Below, one piece after another: positions 1 to 7,591 of a stretch of DNA of 53,402 bases. Position numbers and translations under genes: made by a program. This DNA comes from JBBDSV01 sp040904785 (GTDB lineage Bacteria; Actinomycetota; Nitriliruptoria; Nitriliruptorales; Nitriliruptoraceae), in NCBI GenBank assembly GCA_040904785.1, contig JBBDSV010000012.1:1-53402 (forward strand). The letters are read 5' to 3'. Below the pieces are notes generated by a model. The model had not been told where the DNA came from and searched no databases. It saw nothing but the letters and a program-made list of their open reading frames with translations. How positions within the stretch are numbered: the first letter of the stretch is position 1; every line of letters starts with the position of its first letter.

Positions 1-1
1 G

Positions 2-535
2 AAGCTCGCCGGTGACGCCGAACGGCTGACGACCGACGGGGCGTCAGCCGAGCGGGACGTCGCCGTGGAGGTGTTCTCGAAGCCGCTGGCGTTCAACGTG
101 CTCGCGCACTGCGGCTCGTTCACCGACAACCGCTACACGGACGAGGAACTCAAGCTCGTCAACGAGTCGCGCAAGATCCTGTCGCTGCCCGAGCTTCGGG
201 TCAGCCCGACGTGTGTGCGCGTGCCGGTCGTTGTCGGACACGCGATCGCCGCACGGCTGACATTCGACACCGACGTCGGCCGCGGTGACGCGCTGGACGC
301 GCTGGCCGATGCGCCGGGTCTGGCGATTGCCGACGGCATCGGACGTGACGGCGAAGAGCTCGTGTATCCGACCCCGTTGGCGTCGGCGGGTCGCGACGAG
401 GTGTTCATCGGCCGAATCCGTGAAGACCTCGGTGACCCGCGCAGCCTCAATGTGTTCGTCGTCGGTGACAATCTGCGCAAGGGCGCGGCGCTCAACGCGG
501 TGCAGATCGCCGAACGCCTCGTCGCCGGCGCCTGA
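2..535 (+). CDS. asd: Aspartate-semialdehyde dehydrogenase, C-terminal part
   Basis: This is the 3' end of a gene that starts before the window; the open frame runs from base 2 to a TGA at 533-535 (177 residues visible). Aspartate-semialdehyde dehydrogenase reduces aspartyl phosphate with NADPH in the cytoplasm and feeds lysine, methionine and threonine synthesis. The visible part has the family's dimerisation/catalytic C-terminal domain: PLAFNVLAHCGSF, then SPTCVRVPVVVGHA, where the conserved Arg and His of the substrate pocket lie, and the closing VVGDNLRKGAALNAVQIAE signature. The active-site Cys lies upstream, outside the window. A strong hairpin follows the stop. The assignment is firm; only the 5' end is missing. 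Confidence 0.93.
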   Translation, partial: KLAGDAERLTTDGASAERDVAVEVFSKPLAFNVLAHCGSFTDNRYTDEELKLVNESRKILSLPELRVSPTCVRVPVVVGHAIAARLTFDTDVGRGDALDALADAPGLAIADGIGRDGEELVYPTPLASAGRDEVFIGRIREDLGDPRSLNVFVVGDNLRKGAALNAVQIAERLVAGA

Positions 536-567
536 CCGCGGCGGCCGCCGCGCCCCGGAAACGACGA

Positions 568-599
568 ACGTGCGGCCCCAGAAGGTGGGCGCCGCACGT
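568..599. terminator. Hairpin between asd and tRNA-Pro, probable bidirectional terminator
   Basis: A 9-bp perfect inverted repeat (ACGTGCGGC at 568-576 and its complement at 591-599) encloses a further 4-bp inner stem (CCCA 577-580 / TGGG 586-589) around a GAAGG loop. It sits between the asd stop and the 3' end of the minus-strand tRNA-Pro, so it could end both transcripts. No T tract follows, as is usual for high-GC actinobacteria. Confidence 0.6.
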
Positions 600-603
600 G
601 TCG

Positions 604-681
604 TGGTCGGGATGGGCGGATTCGAACCGCCGACCTCCTCGTCCCGAACGAGGCGCGCTAACCAAGCTGCGCTACATCCCG
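604..681 (-). tRNA. tRNA-Pro, anticodon CGG
   Basis: Read on the minus strand, the sequence folds as a standard cloverleaf. The acceptor stem is CGGGATG / CATCCCG, the D arm closes GCGC/GCGC, the anticodon stem CCTCG/CGAGG encloses loop TTCGGGA (anticodon CGG, proline), and the T arm is GGCGG-TTCGAAT-CCGCC. The discriminator base is A and the 3' CCA is encoded (604-606 in plus-strand terms TGG). It decodes CCG, a frequent proline codon in this GC-rich genome. Confidence 0.95.
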
Positions 682-695
682 GTCGACCATGGAGA

Positions 696-713
696 TGCTC
701 CCGACAGGGAGCA
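696..713 (-). terminator. Hairpin downstream of the metallophosphoesterase gene
   Basis: TGCTCCC (696-702) and its exact complement GGGAGCA (707-713) flank a GACA loop. The hairpin lies between the end of the minus-strand metallophosphoesterase gene and the tRNA-Pro, where a terminator for the PBP1/phosphoesterase transcript is expected. There is no clear T run, so factor-independent termination is inference. Confidence 0.45.
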
Positions 714-786
714 CGGCGGAGCGTACCCGTGGCCGACGGTGGGTGCGAACGGTGACGGCCGCGACGTGTCTCGCCGGTGGGTGGAC

Positions 787-1683
787 TCAGCCTGTCAGGA
801 GGAGAATCGTCGCCTCGGGTCGGCAGGCGAAGCGGAACGGTGCATACCGCGAGTGGCCGAGCCCCACCGAAACGTGCAGCCAGCGGTCACGATACCGAGA
901 TGCCCCCCGCGTCTGTCGCAATGGCAGGTCACAGTTGTTCACCAGCGCGCCAATTCCCGGCAGACGGACCTGGCCGCCGTGCGTGTGTCCGGCGAGCAGC
1001 AGATCGTGGCCGGCGTCGACGAGTCGGTCGAGTGCTTCGCGATACGGCGCGTGCACGAGCCCGAGGTGCAGCACCGCGTCGGCAACGGTCGGTCGCAGAG
1101 CAGCGATCGGCGGGATGCGGGTGTCGGCGAGATGCGGATCGTCGATGCCGCCGACGGCGACGGTTCCCGCCGACGTGGTGACCGTGGTCGCGGCATTGCG
1201 CAACGTGCGGTAGCCGTGCGCCGCAAGCCCGTCGATCAACCGTTCGGTGTCGAGCCGATGCGCCGGGTCATGCGTCGAGGGCCGCCCGTCATCGAAGAAG
1301 TAGCGCAGGGGCGACTTGACGACCGGCCCGAAGAAGTCATTGCTGCCCAGAACGACCAGTCCCGGCCGTCCGTCGCGTGTCAACGGCGCCAACGCGGCAA
1401 CGGCGGCGTCCTCTGCGCCGACGGCGCCCAGAAGATCGCCGGTCGCGACGACGAGGTCATAGTCCTCCTCGGCGACACGTGCGAGAAAATCGATGCGATG
1501 TTGCTGTGTCGGCACGAGGTGGATGTCGCTGATGTGCAGCACGCGCAGGGACCCATCGCGGCGGAGCACGCCGGGAATCTCAACAGTCGCCAGTCGGTAC
1601 CAACGTCGTTCGATGAACGTGCCGTAGGCAACACACGCGGCGCCGACGGCGGCGACGCCTGATGCGATCACGGCCGCCGACAC
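787..1683 (-). CDS. Metallophosphoesterase, calcineurin-like, membrane-anchored
   Basis: A 298-residue calcineurin-like phosphoesterase. The N-terminus holds one hydrophobic segment (about residues 2-20) that would anchor it in the membrane. The metal-binding motifs follow in order: DIHL (DxH), GDLLG (GDxx), GSNDFF (the GNHE position, here with Ser for Gly and Asp for His), and GHTHGGQ near the C-terminus. This is the YkuE/DUF-type group often found beside penicillin-binding proteins. I chose the GTG at 1683, 4 nt after the PBP1 stop, with GAGGG about 11 nt upstream, because the longer frame reads into the PBP1 gene antisense-free but unconserved Arg/Thr-rich sequence. It is co-transcribed with the upstream PBP1 gene. 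The natural substrate is unknown. Confidence 0.85.
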   Translation of the reverse strand: MSAAVIASGVAAVGAACVAYGTFIERRWYRLATVEIPGVLRRDGSLRVLHISDIHLVPTQQHRIDFLARVAEEDYDLVVATGDLLGAVGAEDAAVAALAPLTRDGRPGLVVLGSNDFFGPVVKSPLRYFFDDGRPSTHDPAHRLDTERLIDGLAAHGYRTLRNAATTVTTSAGTVAVGGIDDPHLADTRIPPIAALRPTVADAVLHLGLVHAPYREALDRLVDAGHDLLLAGHTHGGQVRLPGIGALVNNCDLPLRQTRGASRYRDRWLHVSVGLGHSRYAPFRFACRPEATILLLTG

Positions 1684-1687
1684 CGTT

Positions 1688-4291
1688 CTAGTCGCCCTCG
1701 TAGCGGCCGACCCACAGCAGCACGCGCGGATCGTCCTCGAACGCTTCGTCGTCACGTTCCGCACCCGGCGCCGGCTGCTGGTCGAGGACGATGCCGTCCT
1801 CGTCGGGATCATCGGTCGCCGGGTTATACCGTCCGACGTCGAAGTCCATCTGTCTCAGCAGTTCGTGCGCTTCTTCGTAGGTCATGCCGACCATGTCCGG
1901 GACGATCGGTTCCTTTCCGGTGCCGTCCGAGACCTCCACCGTGATCCGGATACCGAGATCCTCGACTGAGCCCGGGTCAGGGTCCTGTTCGAGCAGTGTT
2001 CCTGCCGGTTCCCAGTGCTCGACCTCCTCGAAGAACACGCGGAACCCGGCCTCGAGTGCGATCTCCTCGGCTTCCTCTTCGCTTCCGGCATCCAGCAGAT
2101 TCGGAATCCGACCGGTCGGCAGTGGGGGCGGTGACGGGAACGACTCGGGTTCGAACTGCTCGACCGCGACCTCCATGAACGACCGCCACATCGGCGCGGC
2201 GATCGTTCCACCGAACACCTGGGAATAGGGGTTTCCGGCGATCGTGACGTTGCGCATGAGCTTGCGCACCGGAGGGCACTCGTTGAGGAAGTGCTGCTCG
2301 CCACACGCCTCCTCGGCGGTGGCCTCGTCGGTGTAGTACCGCTGCCCGTTCGGGTAGCCGACCCAGGCGGCGGTCACGAGCTGCCGGACGTAGCCGACGA
2401 ACCACGCATCGACGTTGTCGTTGGTCGTCCCCGTCTTGCCACGCGTCGGCCACTGACCGAGGTTGGCGAAGCCTGCCGTGCCGCCGCCCGACACCGGCCC
2501 GGCGAGCAGCCGGTTGACGTGGTCGGCGACTTCGGTGTCGATCACTCGTCGGCAGTCCGGGGTGTACTCCCAGATCGGCTGCCCGTCCGCGTCCTCGATC
2601 CGTGTGACCGGGAACGGCGTGCAGCGTTCCCCACGGTTGGCGAACGTGGCGTACGCCGTGGCCATTTCGATCGGGCTCACGTCGGCGGCCCCCAGGGCGA
2701 GCGCACAGTCGGGAGTCAGCGGTGAGGTGATCCCGAGACGTTGCGCCATGTTGACGACCTTCTCGGGTCCGACCTCGGCCATCAGCAGCGCGTGATAGAC
2801 GTTCGACGACCGTGCGACCGCCTCGTACATGTTCAGAATGTCGTTGCCGCCCGAGTTGCGCACCGTCCAGGTCCGACCCGACGCGAAGTCGATGCAGCCT
2901 TCGATCTCCTTCGGGCCGCGGGCGTCGAGCGTGAGCGACGGCGGGATGCCGTCCTCGATCGCGGCCGCATCGAGCAGCGGCTTGAACGAGGATCCCGGCT
3001 GGCGGCCGGAACCGCCGATGCCGCGGACCGCGGGATTGACCTTGGTCCGGTCGCACAGCAGCAGACCTTCCTCGGTCTCGCCGACCCAGCTGCTGTCCTC
3101 GGCGCAGGTGCCGTAGGTGTGCGGACCGATCGCCATTGCACGGATCGCGCCGGTGCTGGGCTCCAACGCCACGATGGCACCCATCGGCTCCTGGGCGATC
3201 TCGAACGCCGGCTCACCTTCATAGGTCAGGTGCTCGCGGACCGACCGTTCGGCCTCGCGCTGCATGTCCGGGTCGAGCGTCGTGTGGATCCGCAAGCCCG
3301 ACTGGAACACTCGGCGTCGCCGCTCATCGGTCGTCGCGCCCATCGCGTCCAGGGCGGCCTCCGGGACGCCGAGCGCGGCAGCCAGCTGGTCGTTGACGAG
3401 CACGCGCGACACGAGATCGGTCCAGAACGGGTACTCGGGCGGGGGCGGCTCCGAGATCACGGGGACGAGCGGTGCGTCGATCGCAGCATCGGCTTGCGCC
3501 TGGGAGATGAACCCGTGGGCGGCCATCTGCTGCAGCACGATGTTGCGGCGCGCCTCGGCGTTCTCCACGCTGTCGATCGGGTTGTTGCGCTCCGGGGAAC
3601 GGACGATCCCGGCCAGCGTGGCCGCCTCGCCCAGTGACAGGTCGCCGACGTTCTTCGAGAAGTAGCGTTCGGCCGCTGTGCCGATGCCGTAGACACCGCT
3701 GCCGAAGTAGCTGCGGTTGAGATAGCGCTCGAGGATCTCGTCCTTCGTCAGTTGACGTTCCAGTTCGAGCGCGTAGATCGCTTCCTGGATCTTGCGTTGA
3801 TACGTCTGTTCGGGCGTCAGGAACGCCATCTTCACGTACTGCTGGGTGATCGTCGACGCGCCCGATTCGATCTCGCCCGACCGGAAGTTCTCGAACGCTG
3901 CTCGCAGGATCGAGAAGTGGCTCACACCCTCGTGCTCGTAGTAGCTGGCGTCCTCGGTCGCGAGCACGGCATCGATCGCGACCTGCGGGATCTCCTCGAG
4001 CGTGACCGGAACGCGGTTCTCCTCGAACGTCAGCTCGGCGAGCTGTTCGCCGTTCGCGCCGTAGATGTACGAGTTCTGCGCGACGAAGTCGGCGTCACCC
4101 ATCGGTGCGACGTCGAGTACGTCCGTGCGTACCGTGCGCAGGACGTCGTTGGCGGCCACGGCTGCCGGCAGGAACAGTGCGCCGACCAGCGCGCCGACTG
4201 CCGTCACGACGAGTGCGATGAGCGCGACACGAACGGCGACCGCGACGACGCGGGACGTACCGGACGGCAAGCCGGACGCGTTCGAACTCAT
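1688..4291 (-). CDS. Class A penicillin-binding protein (PBP1) with C-terminal PASTA repeats
   Basis: An 867-residue bifunctional cell-wall synthase acting outside the membrane: the glycosyltransferase domain polymerises lipid II and the transpeptidase domain cross-links the peptides. A short cytoplasmic tail is followed by a membrane segment at about 16-48. The glycosyltransferase domain (about 95-270) has the catalytic Glu in ATEDASYYEHEG (E113) and the GASTITQQ motif at 144-151. The transpeptidase domain (about 370-705) has SSFK with the nucleophilic Ser434, SSN at 495-497 and KTGT at 619-622. Two PASTA-like modules follow (about 725-790 and 793-865), ending in an acidic tail. The ATG at 4291 is preceded by 125 nt of spacer. 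Length and layout match actinobacterial PonA-type enzymes. A metallophosphoesterase follows 4 nt downstream. Confidence 0.95.
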   Translation of the reverse strand: MSSNASGLPSGTSRVVAVAVRVALIALVVTAVGALVGALFLPAAVAANDVLRTVRTDVLDVAPMGDADFVAQNSYIYGANGEQLAELTFEENRVPVTLEEIPQVAIDAVLATEDASYYEHEGVSHFSILRAAFENFRSGEIESGASTITQQYVKMAFLTPEQTYQRKIQEAIYALELERQLTKDEILERYLNRSYFGSGVYGIGTAAERYFSKNVGDLSLGEAATLAGIVRSPERNNPIDSVENAEARRNIVLQQMAAHGFISQAQADAAIDAPLVPVISEPPPPEYPFWTDLVSRVLVNDQLAAALGVPEAALDAMGATTDERRRRVFQSGLRIHTTLDPDMQREAERSVREHLTYEGEPAFEIAQEPMGAIVALEPSTGAIRAMAIGPHTYGTCAEDSSWVGETEEGLLLCDRTKVNPAVRGIGGSGRQPGSSFKPLLDAAAIEDGIPPSLTLDARGPKEIEGCIDFASGRTWTVRNSGGNDILNMYEAVARSSNVYHALLMAEVGPEKVVNMAQRLGITSPLTPDCALALGAADVSPIEMATAYATFANRGERCTPFPVTRIEDADGQPIWEYTPDCRRVIDTEVADHVNRLLAGPVSGGGTAGFANLGQWPTRGKTGTTNDNVDAWFVGYVRQLVTAAWVGYPNGQRYYTDEATAEEACGEQHFLNECPPVRKLMRNVTIAGNPYSQVFGGTIAAPMWRSFMEVAVEQFEPESFPSPPPLPTGRIPNLLDAGSEEEAEEIALEAGFRVFFEEVEHWEPAGTLLEQDPDPGSVEDLGIRITVEVSDGTGKEPIVPDMVGMTYEEAHELLRQMDFDVGRYNPATDDPDEDGIVLDQQPAPGAERDDEAFEDDPRVLLWVGRYEGD

Positions 4292-4416
4292 CAGTCGAGG
4301 CCTCGCGGAGGGTTAAAGATCAGACGACGTGCGGGACGCGACCCGCGAAACGGCGAGCGTACCCGCTGCCCCCATCGTGAACGCTGGACGAAGGGGAAGC
4401 GTCAGGCCGCACCGGA

Positions 4417-5049
4417 TCAGAGGTACCCGCCAGCGTTGGGGAAGACCGCGTTGTCCGCGGCCTCCGGAGGCTCCATGCGCTGTTTCACGTCGTCGGGAGC
4501 CTCCTCGAACGTCCGCCCCCCGAACTTGTCGCGGATCCGGGTGTCGAGGCCGGCCGCGGCCGAAGCGACGGCGACGACCGCGGTGTGCAGTTCGGGCAGG
4601 TCGAGCGCAGTGCCGAGCAGGGAGTGGCGAAGCCAGACGGCCCGGGTATTCGGGTCGTAGCTGAACGCACCGAACCCGAGCGAATGGTTCGTCGTCAGCA
4701 GGAAGCTCGCCAGCTCCAGTGTCAGATCGAGGTCGAGATTCGTGACCGAGAAGACTCCCACGTGCGGGCCGGCCGGGGACATGCCCACGGTCACGAAGAT
4801 GCGTGCGTCGTCGTGCGTGAACGTGAAATTGCCGAACGCGTCGACTTCGTAGCCGCCGAGAATCGTGCGCAGCAGGTCGCCGACGTGGGTGCGCAGGTCT
4901 TCAGGATCGAGGAACACGCCGGTGCGCCGCGGCGGACGCGGGTGGATTCCGGGGGTGACGCGGGTGATCGCCTTCGATCCCGTGCCGTCGCCTTCAGCGT
5001 CGGCGGACGGCGTCTCGGGATCGTCTGGCGTCTGGTCCGCGGTGGTCAT
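4417..5049 (-). CDS. YbjN-domain protein
   Basis: A 210-residue soluble protein. The first 40 residues are polar, acidic and Pro/Thr-rich and probably disordered. Residues about 48-175 form a YbjN / type-III-secretion-chaperone-like fold (YEVDAFGNFTFTHDDARIFVTVG, then FLLTTNHSLGFGAFSYDPN and the helix that follows). In actinobacteria such proteins are common but their role is unknown; the fold suggests protein binding rather than catalysis. The ATG at 5049 starts the only plausible frame; upstream codons are antisense to the divergent NfeD-like gene's promoter region. It is transcribed away from that gene, 76 nt apart. Confidence 0.75.
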   Translation of the reverse strand: MTTADQTPDDPETPSADAEGDGTGSKAITRVTPGIHPRPPRRTGVFLDPEDLRTHVGDLLRTILGGYEVDAFGNFTFTHDDARIFVTVGMSPAGPHVGVFSVTNLDLDLTLELASFLLTTNHSLGFGAFSYDPNTRAVWLRHSLLGTALDLPELHTAVVAVASAAAGLDTRIRDKFGGRTFEEAPDDVKQRMEPPEAADNAVFPNAGGYL

Positions 5050-5125
5050 CGGCTGCTCCGGATGTCGGCCATGCCGGGAGCATGCCGGGAAATTCGCGAT
5101 CCTGCACGTCGCTACCCTGCGCAGC

Positions 5126-6529
5126 ATGCCTGCCCTTTTCGCCGTGGCGCTCCGTCGTGCCGTGTTGATCGCGGTTGCGCTGCCCGTGTTGCTCCTGGCC
5201 GTCGTTCCTGATGCCCATGCCCAGCCGACGCCGTTCGAGGGCCAGCGCTGCGACGGCGATGCCGGCGGGGGCGAGCCGCGCCGAGTGGAAGTCCTGCCGT
5301 TGCGTGGCGGCTTCATCGACCCGCCGGTCGTCGACCAGGTCGGCGACGTCGTGGATGCGGCAGCGGCCAACGATGCGGAATTGATCGTGCTTCAGTACGC
5401 ATCACGCGGCGGTGTCTCGGCCGATCTGGATCGCCTGCTGACCATGATCGACGACAGCCCGGTGCCCGTCGCGGTGCTTGTCGGCCCGCTCGGGACACAG
5501 GCGCAGGCCGCCGGCGCGGCGGCACTGCTGTGGGCCGCAGCGGACGTCCGTGCCGTCGCCCACGATGCGACCGTCGGGCCCGTCGAGCCCGCCGATCTTG
5601 CCGATCTGGGCGACACGATCGATGAGGCGGCATTGCTCGCTCCGCTCGTGGCCGACGCCGGTGCCGACCCGGGCCTGACCGAGGCGCTGCTCGGGTCGTC
5701 GCTGACCGCCGACGAGCTCGATGCGGCAGGCATGGTCACGATGGTCGCCGGCGGACTCGAACCGCTCCTCGTCGACTTGGATGGAGTGGCGGTCGCAACC
5801 GCCGCTGGGAAGCACACCTTCGACCTGCCGGCCTGTGACGTCGAGGTCCGCTTTCACTCGCTCGGTCTCGTGAGGCGCATGCTGCACGCGGCGACGACCG
5901 GGCCGTTCATCTACCTGTTGCTGGTCGCCGGTGTCGGCATGCTGCTGTTCGAACTGTTCCAGCCCGGATTCGGCGTTGCGGGCATCGCCGGCATCATCAC
6001 CGCGGCGATCGGGGCGTTCGGCCTGACGGTGCTGCCGGTCGCCTGGTGGGCTGTCGCGCTGGTCCTGCTCGGCCTCGGTCTCTTCGCTCTCGACACGGCG
6101 ATTGCCGGATTCGGGCCGGTGACGCTGCTTTCCACAGCCGCGTTCGCGGTCGGATCCGTGTTCTTCTACCGCGCTGACGCGCTCGCGCTCTCCGGTTGGT
6201 TGATCGCGGCGACCACGGCGACGGTCTTCGTGTTCTTCGTATTCGTGATGACCAGTCTGCTGCGCGCGCAGGCCGGCCCGGAGGGCGTGGCCGTCGAGGA
6301 TCTCGTCGGACGACCGGGCATCGTGCGTTCGGTGCTCAATCCAGAAGGGCACGTCTACATCGACGGGGCGCTCTGGCGGGCGCGCTGGACCGGCGACGAG
6401 CGCCGGGCGAAGGTCGGCACGCCGGTGCGCGTCCACGCAGTCGACGGGGCCGTCGTCCTCGTCGAGCCATTCGATTCCCCCGCGTCCTCGGCCGCTCGCG
6501 CATCCGCGCAGGACACACCTGACGCGTGA
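5126..6529 (+). CDS. NfeD-family membrane protein with degenerate ClpP-like domain
   Basis: A 467-residue protein with a signal peptide (about 1-32, cleavage near AHAQ), a ClpP/SppA-like domain outside the membrane (about 52-225), a cluster of hydrophobic helices (about 255-400) and a C-terminal NfeD OB-fold (about 410-455, VGRPGIVRSVLNPEGHVYIDG). Full-length NfeD proteins are thought to cleave membrane-protein segments and to work with SPFH/stomatin partners. The usual motif around the catalytic Ser (PSGxxAxSAG) reads PLGTQAQAAG at 121-130, with Ala128 at the serine position, so the protease domain is probably inactive. No stomatin gene is adjacent. The ATG at 5126 is chosen because the signal peptide starts there. 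Confidence 0.85.
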   Translation: MPALFAVALRRAVLIAVALPVLLLAVVPDAHAQPTPFEGQRCDGDAGGGEPRRVEVLPLRGGFIDPPVVDQVGDVVDAAAANDAELIVLQYASRGGVSADLDRLLTMIDDSPVPVAVLVGPLGTQAQAAGAAALLWAAADVRAVAHDATVGPVEPADLADLGDTIDEAALLAPLVADAGADPGLTEALLGSSLTADELDAAGMVTMVAGGLEPLLVDLDGVAVATAAGKHTFDLPACDVEVRFHSLGLVRRMLHAATTGPFIYLLLVAGVGMLLFELFQPGFGVAGIAGIITAAIGAFGLTVLPVAWWAVALVLLGLGLFALDTAIAGFGPVTLLSTAAFAVGSVFFYRADALALSGWLIAATTATVFVFFVFVMTSLLRAQAGPEGVAVEDLVGRPGIVRSVLNPEGHVYIDGALWRARWTGDERRAKVGTPVRVHAVDGAVVLVEPFDSPASSAARASAQDTPDA

Positions 6530-6621
6530 GTTCCCGCGTGCATTCGCGAGGAATTTGGGGGTAGTCAGCAGCATCGCCACGGCATAGTGTTTGCCCTCGG
6601 AAGTGCAGTAAAGGGGGCGTC

Positions 6622-6930
6622 GTGCACGCGACTGACACGACGATCACGATCGAGGGCCTCGGATCCGACGGACCCGCCTGGGCAGGCGAGGCACGATGTC
6701 GGAACGAGGATCCCGCGCTGTTCTTCGGCCCCAATCGGTTCGAGCCGAAGCGGGAACGAATCGCGCGGGAGGAAGCGGCCAAGGCGATCTGCCGACGGTG
6801 CCCGTGTCTGGCGCCGTGTCGCGAACACGCGCTCGTGACGGGCGAGGCGTACGGCGTGTGGGGTGGCCTCGGCGAGGTCGAGCGTCGCGAACTGATGGAC
6901 GCGGGCCAGCAGGTTGCGACCGCGGTCTGA
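6622..6930 (+). CDS. WhiB-family iron-sulfur transcriptional regulator
   Basis: A 102-residue actinobacteria-specific regulator. The four cluster-binding cysteines are C26 (ARCRNEDP) and the ICRRCPCLAPC group at about 57-66, followed by the diagnostic GVWGG turn and a basic/acidic C-terminal tail. WhiB proteins carry a [4Fe-4S] cluster that senses redox or NO and partner with the sigma factor. The GTG at 6622 has a purine-rich AAAGGGGG a few bases upstream and gives a normal family length. It is the best single marker that this genome is actinobacterial. An extra Cys (CPC) lies inside the CxxC segment. Which WhiB subgroup it belongs to is not certain from sequence alone. Confidence 0.95.
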   Translation: MHATDTTITIEGLGSDGPAWAGEARCRNEDPALFFGPNRFEPKRERIAREEAAKAICRRCPCLAPCREHALVTGEAYGVWGGLGEVERRELMDAGQQVATAV

Positions 6931-6986
6931 CACCTGCGGCCGTCGCCGCGTATCGTGGCACCAACCGACCTCGCGAGGAGTGCCAC

Positions 6987-7130
6987 GTGACCCGCTGGGA
7001 ATATGCGACCGCGCCCCTGATCAGCCACGCGCTGCAGCAGATCTTGAACCAGTGGGGTTCGGACGGTTGGGAACTCGTCTGCGTCGTCGAGAACGTTGCC
7101 TACTTCAAGCGTGCGTTGGACGCCGTATGA
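6987..7130 (+). CDS. Small DUF4177-like protein
   Basis: A 47-residue protein starting at GTG 6987 (GAGGAG 8-13 nt upstream) and ending in TGA that overlaps the next start codon by 4 bp (ATGA). The pattern WEYATAPL...LNQWGSDGWELVCVV...AYFKR is that of DUF4177 proteins, tiny alpha/beta proteins of unknown function found across actinobacteria. The coupling to the RidA gene suggests both are translated from one message. Nothing in the sequence indicates an enzyme. Confidence 0.75.
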   Translation: MTRWEYATAPLISHALQQILNQWGSDGWELVCVVENVAYFKRALDAV

Positions 7131-7591
7131 CGGACGCGACGATCCAGGCGAGACTCGACGAACTCGGCCTGGTCCTTCCCGCTGCGCCGAGCCCCGCGGC
7201 GTCCTACCAGCCGTGGTCGAAGATCGGCGATGTCGTCTACACGGCCGGACAGGTTCCCGTCGTCGATGGTGCGCTGGTGTTCGCCGGCCGCCTCGGAGAC
7301 GAACTCGAAACGGCCGATGGTCAGCAGGCGGCCGCAGTGGCGGCGACGAACGTTCTCGCGGTGCTCGATGCCGCGATCGGTCTCGAGCGCACCCGCGTGT
7401 GCAAAGTCACCGTGTTCGTCGCGTCAACCGTCGACTTCGACGAGCATCATCTGGTCGCCAACGGCGCATCCGAACGTCTGGCGGCCGTGCTCGGCGAGCA
7501 TGGCGTCCACGCGCGCTCAGCCGTCGGCGTTGCCGCGCTGCCGCTGGGAGCCCCGGTCGAGGTCGAGGCGGTCGCCGTCGTGCGCGACTAG
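7127..7591 (+). CDS. RidA/YjgF-family protein (TdcF-like)
   Basis: A 154-residue member of the RidA superfamily, translationally coupled to the small gene before it (ATGA overlap). RidA proteins deaminate reactive enamine/imine intermediates. The domain spans almost the whole protein: VVYTAGQVPVVDG, then the helix LAVLDAAIGLERTRVCKVTVFVAS, then HARSAVGVAALPLGAPVEVEAVAVV. The Arg in ARSAV aligns with the substrate-carboxylate Arg of active RidA. The length exceeds E. coli RidA (128 aa) through an N-terminal helix, as in the YjgH/RutC-like subgroup. Its stop overlaps the convergent selB stop by 4 bp. Confidence 0.88.
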   Translation: MTDATIQARLDELGLVLPAAPSPAASYQPWSKIGDVVYTAGQVPVVDGALVFAGRLGDELETADGQQAAAVAATNVLAVLDAAIGLERTRVCKVTVFVASTVDFDEHHLVANGASERLAAVLGEHGVHARSAVGVAALPLGAPVEVEAVAVVRD

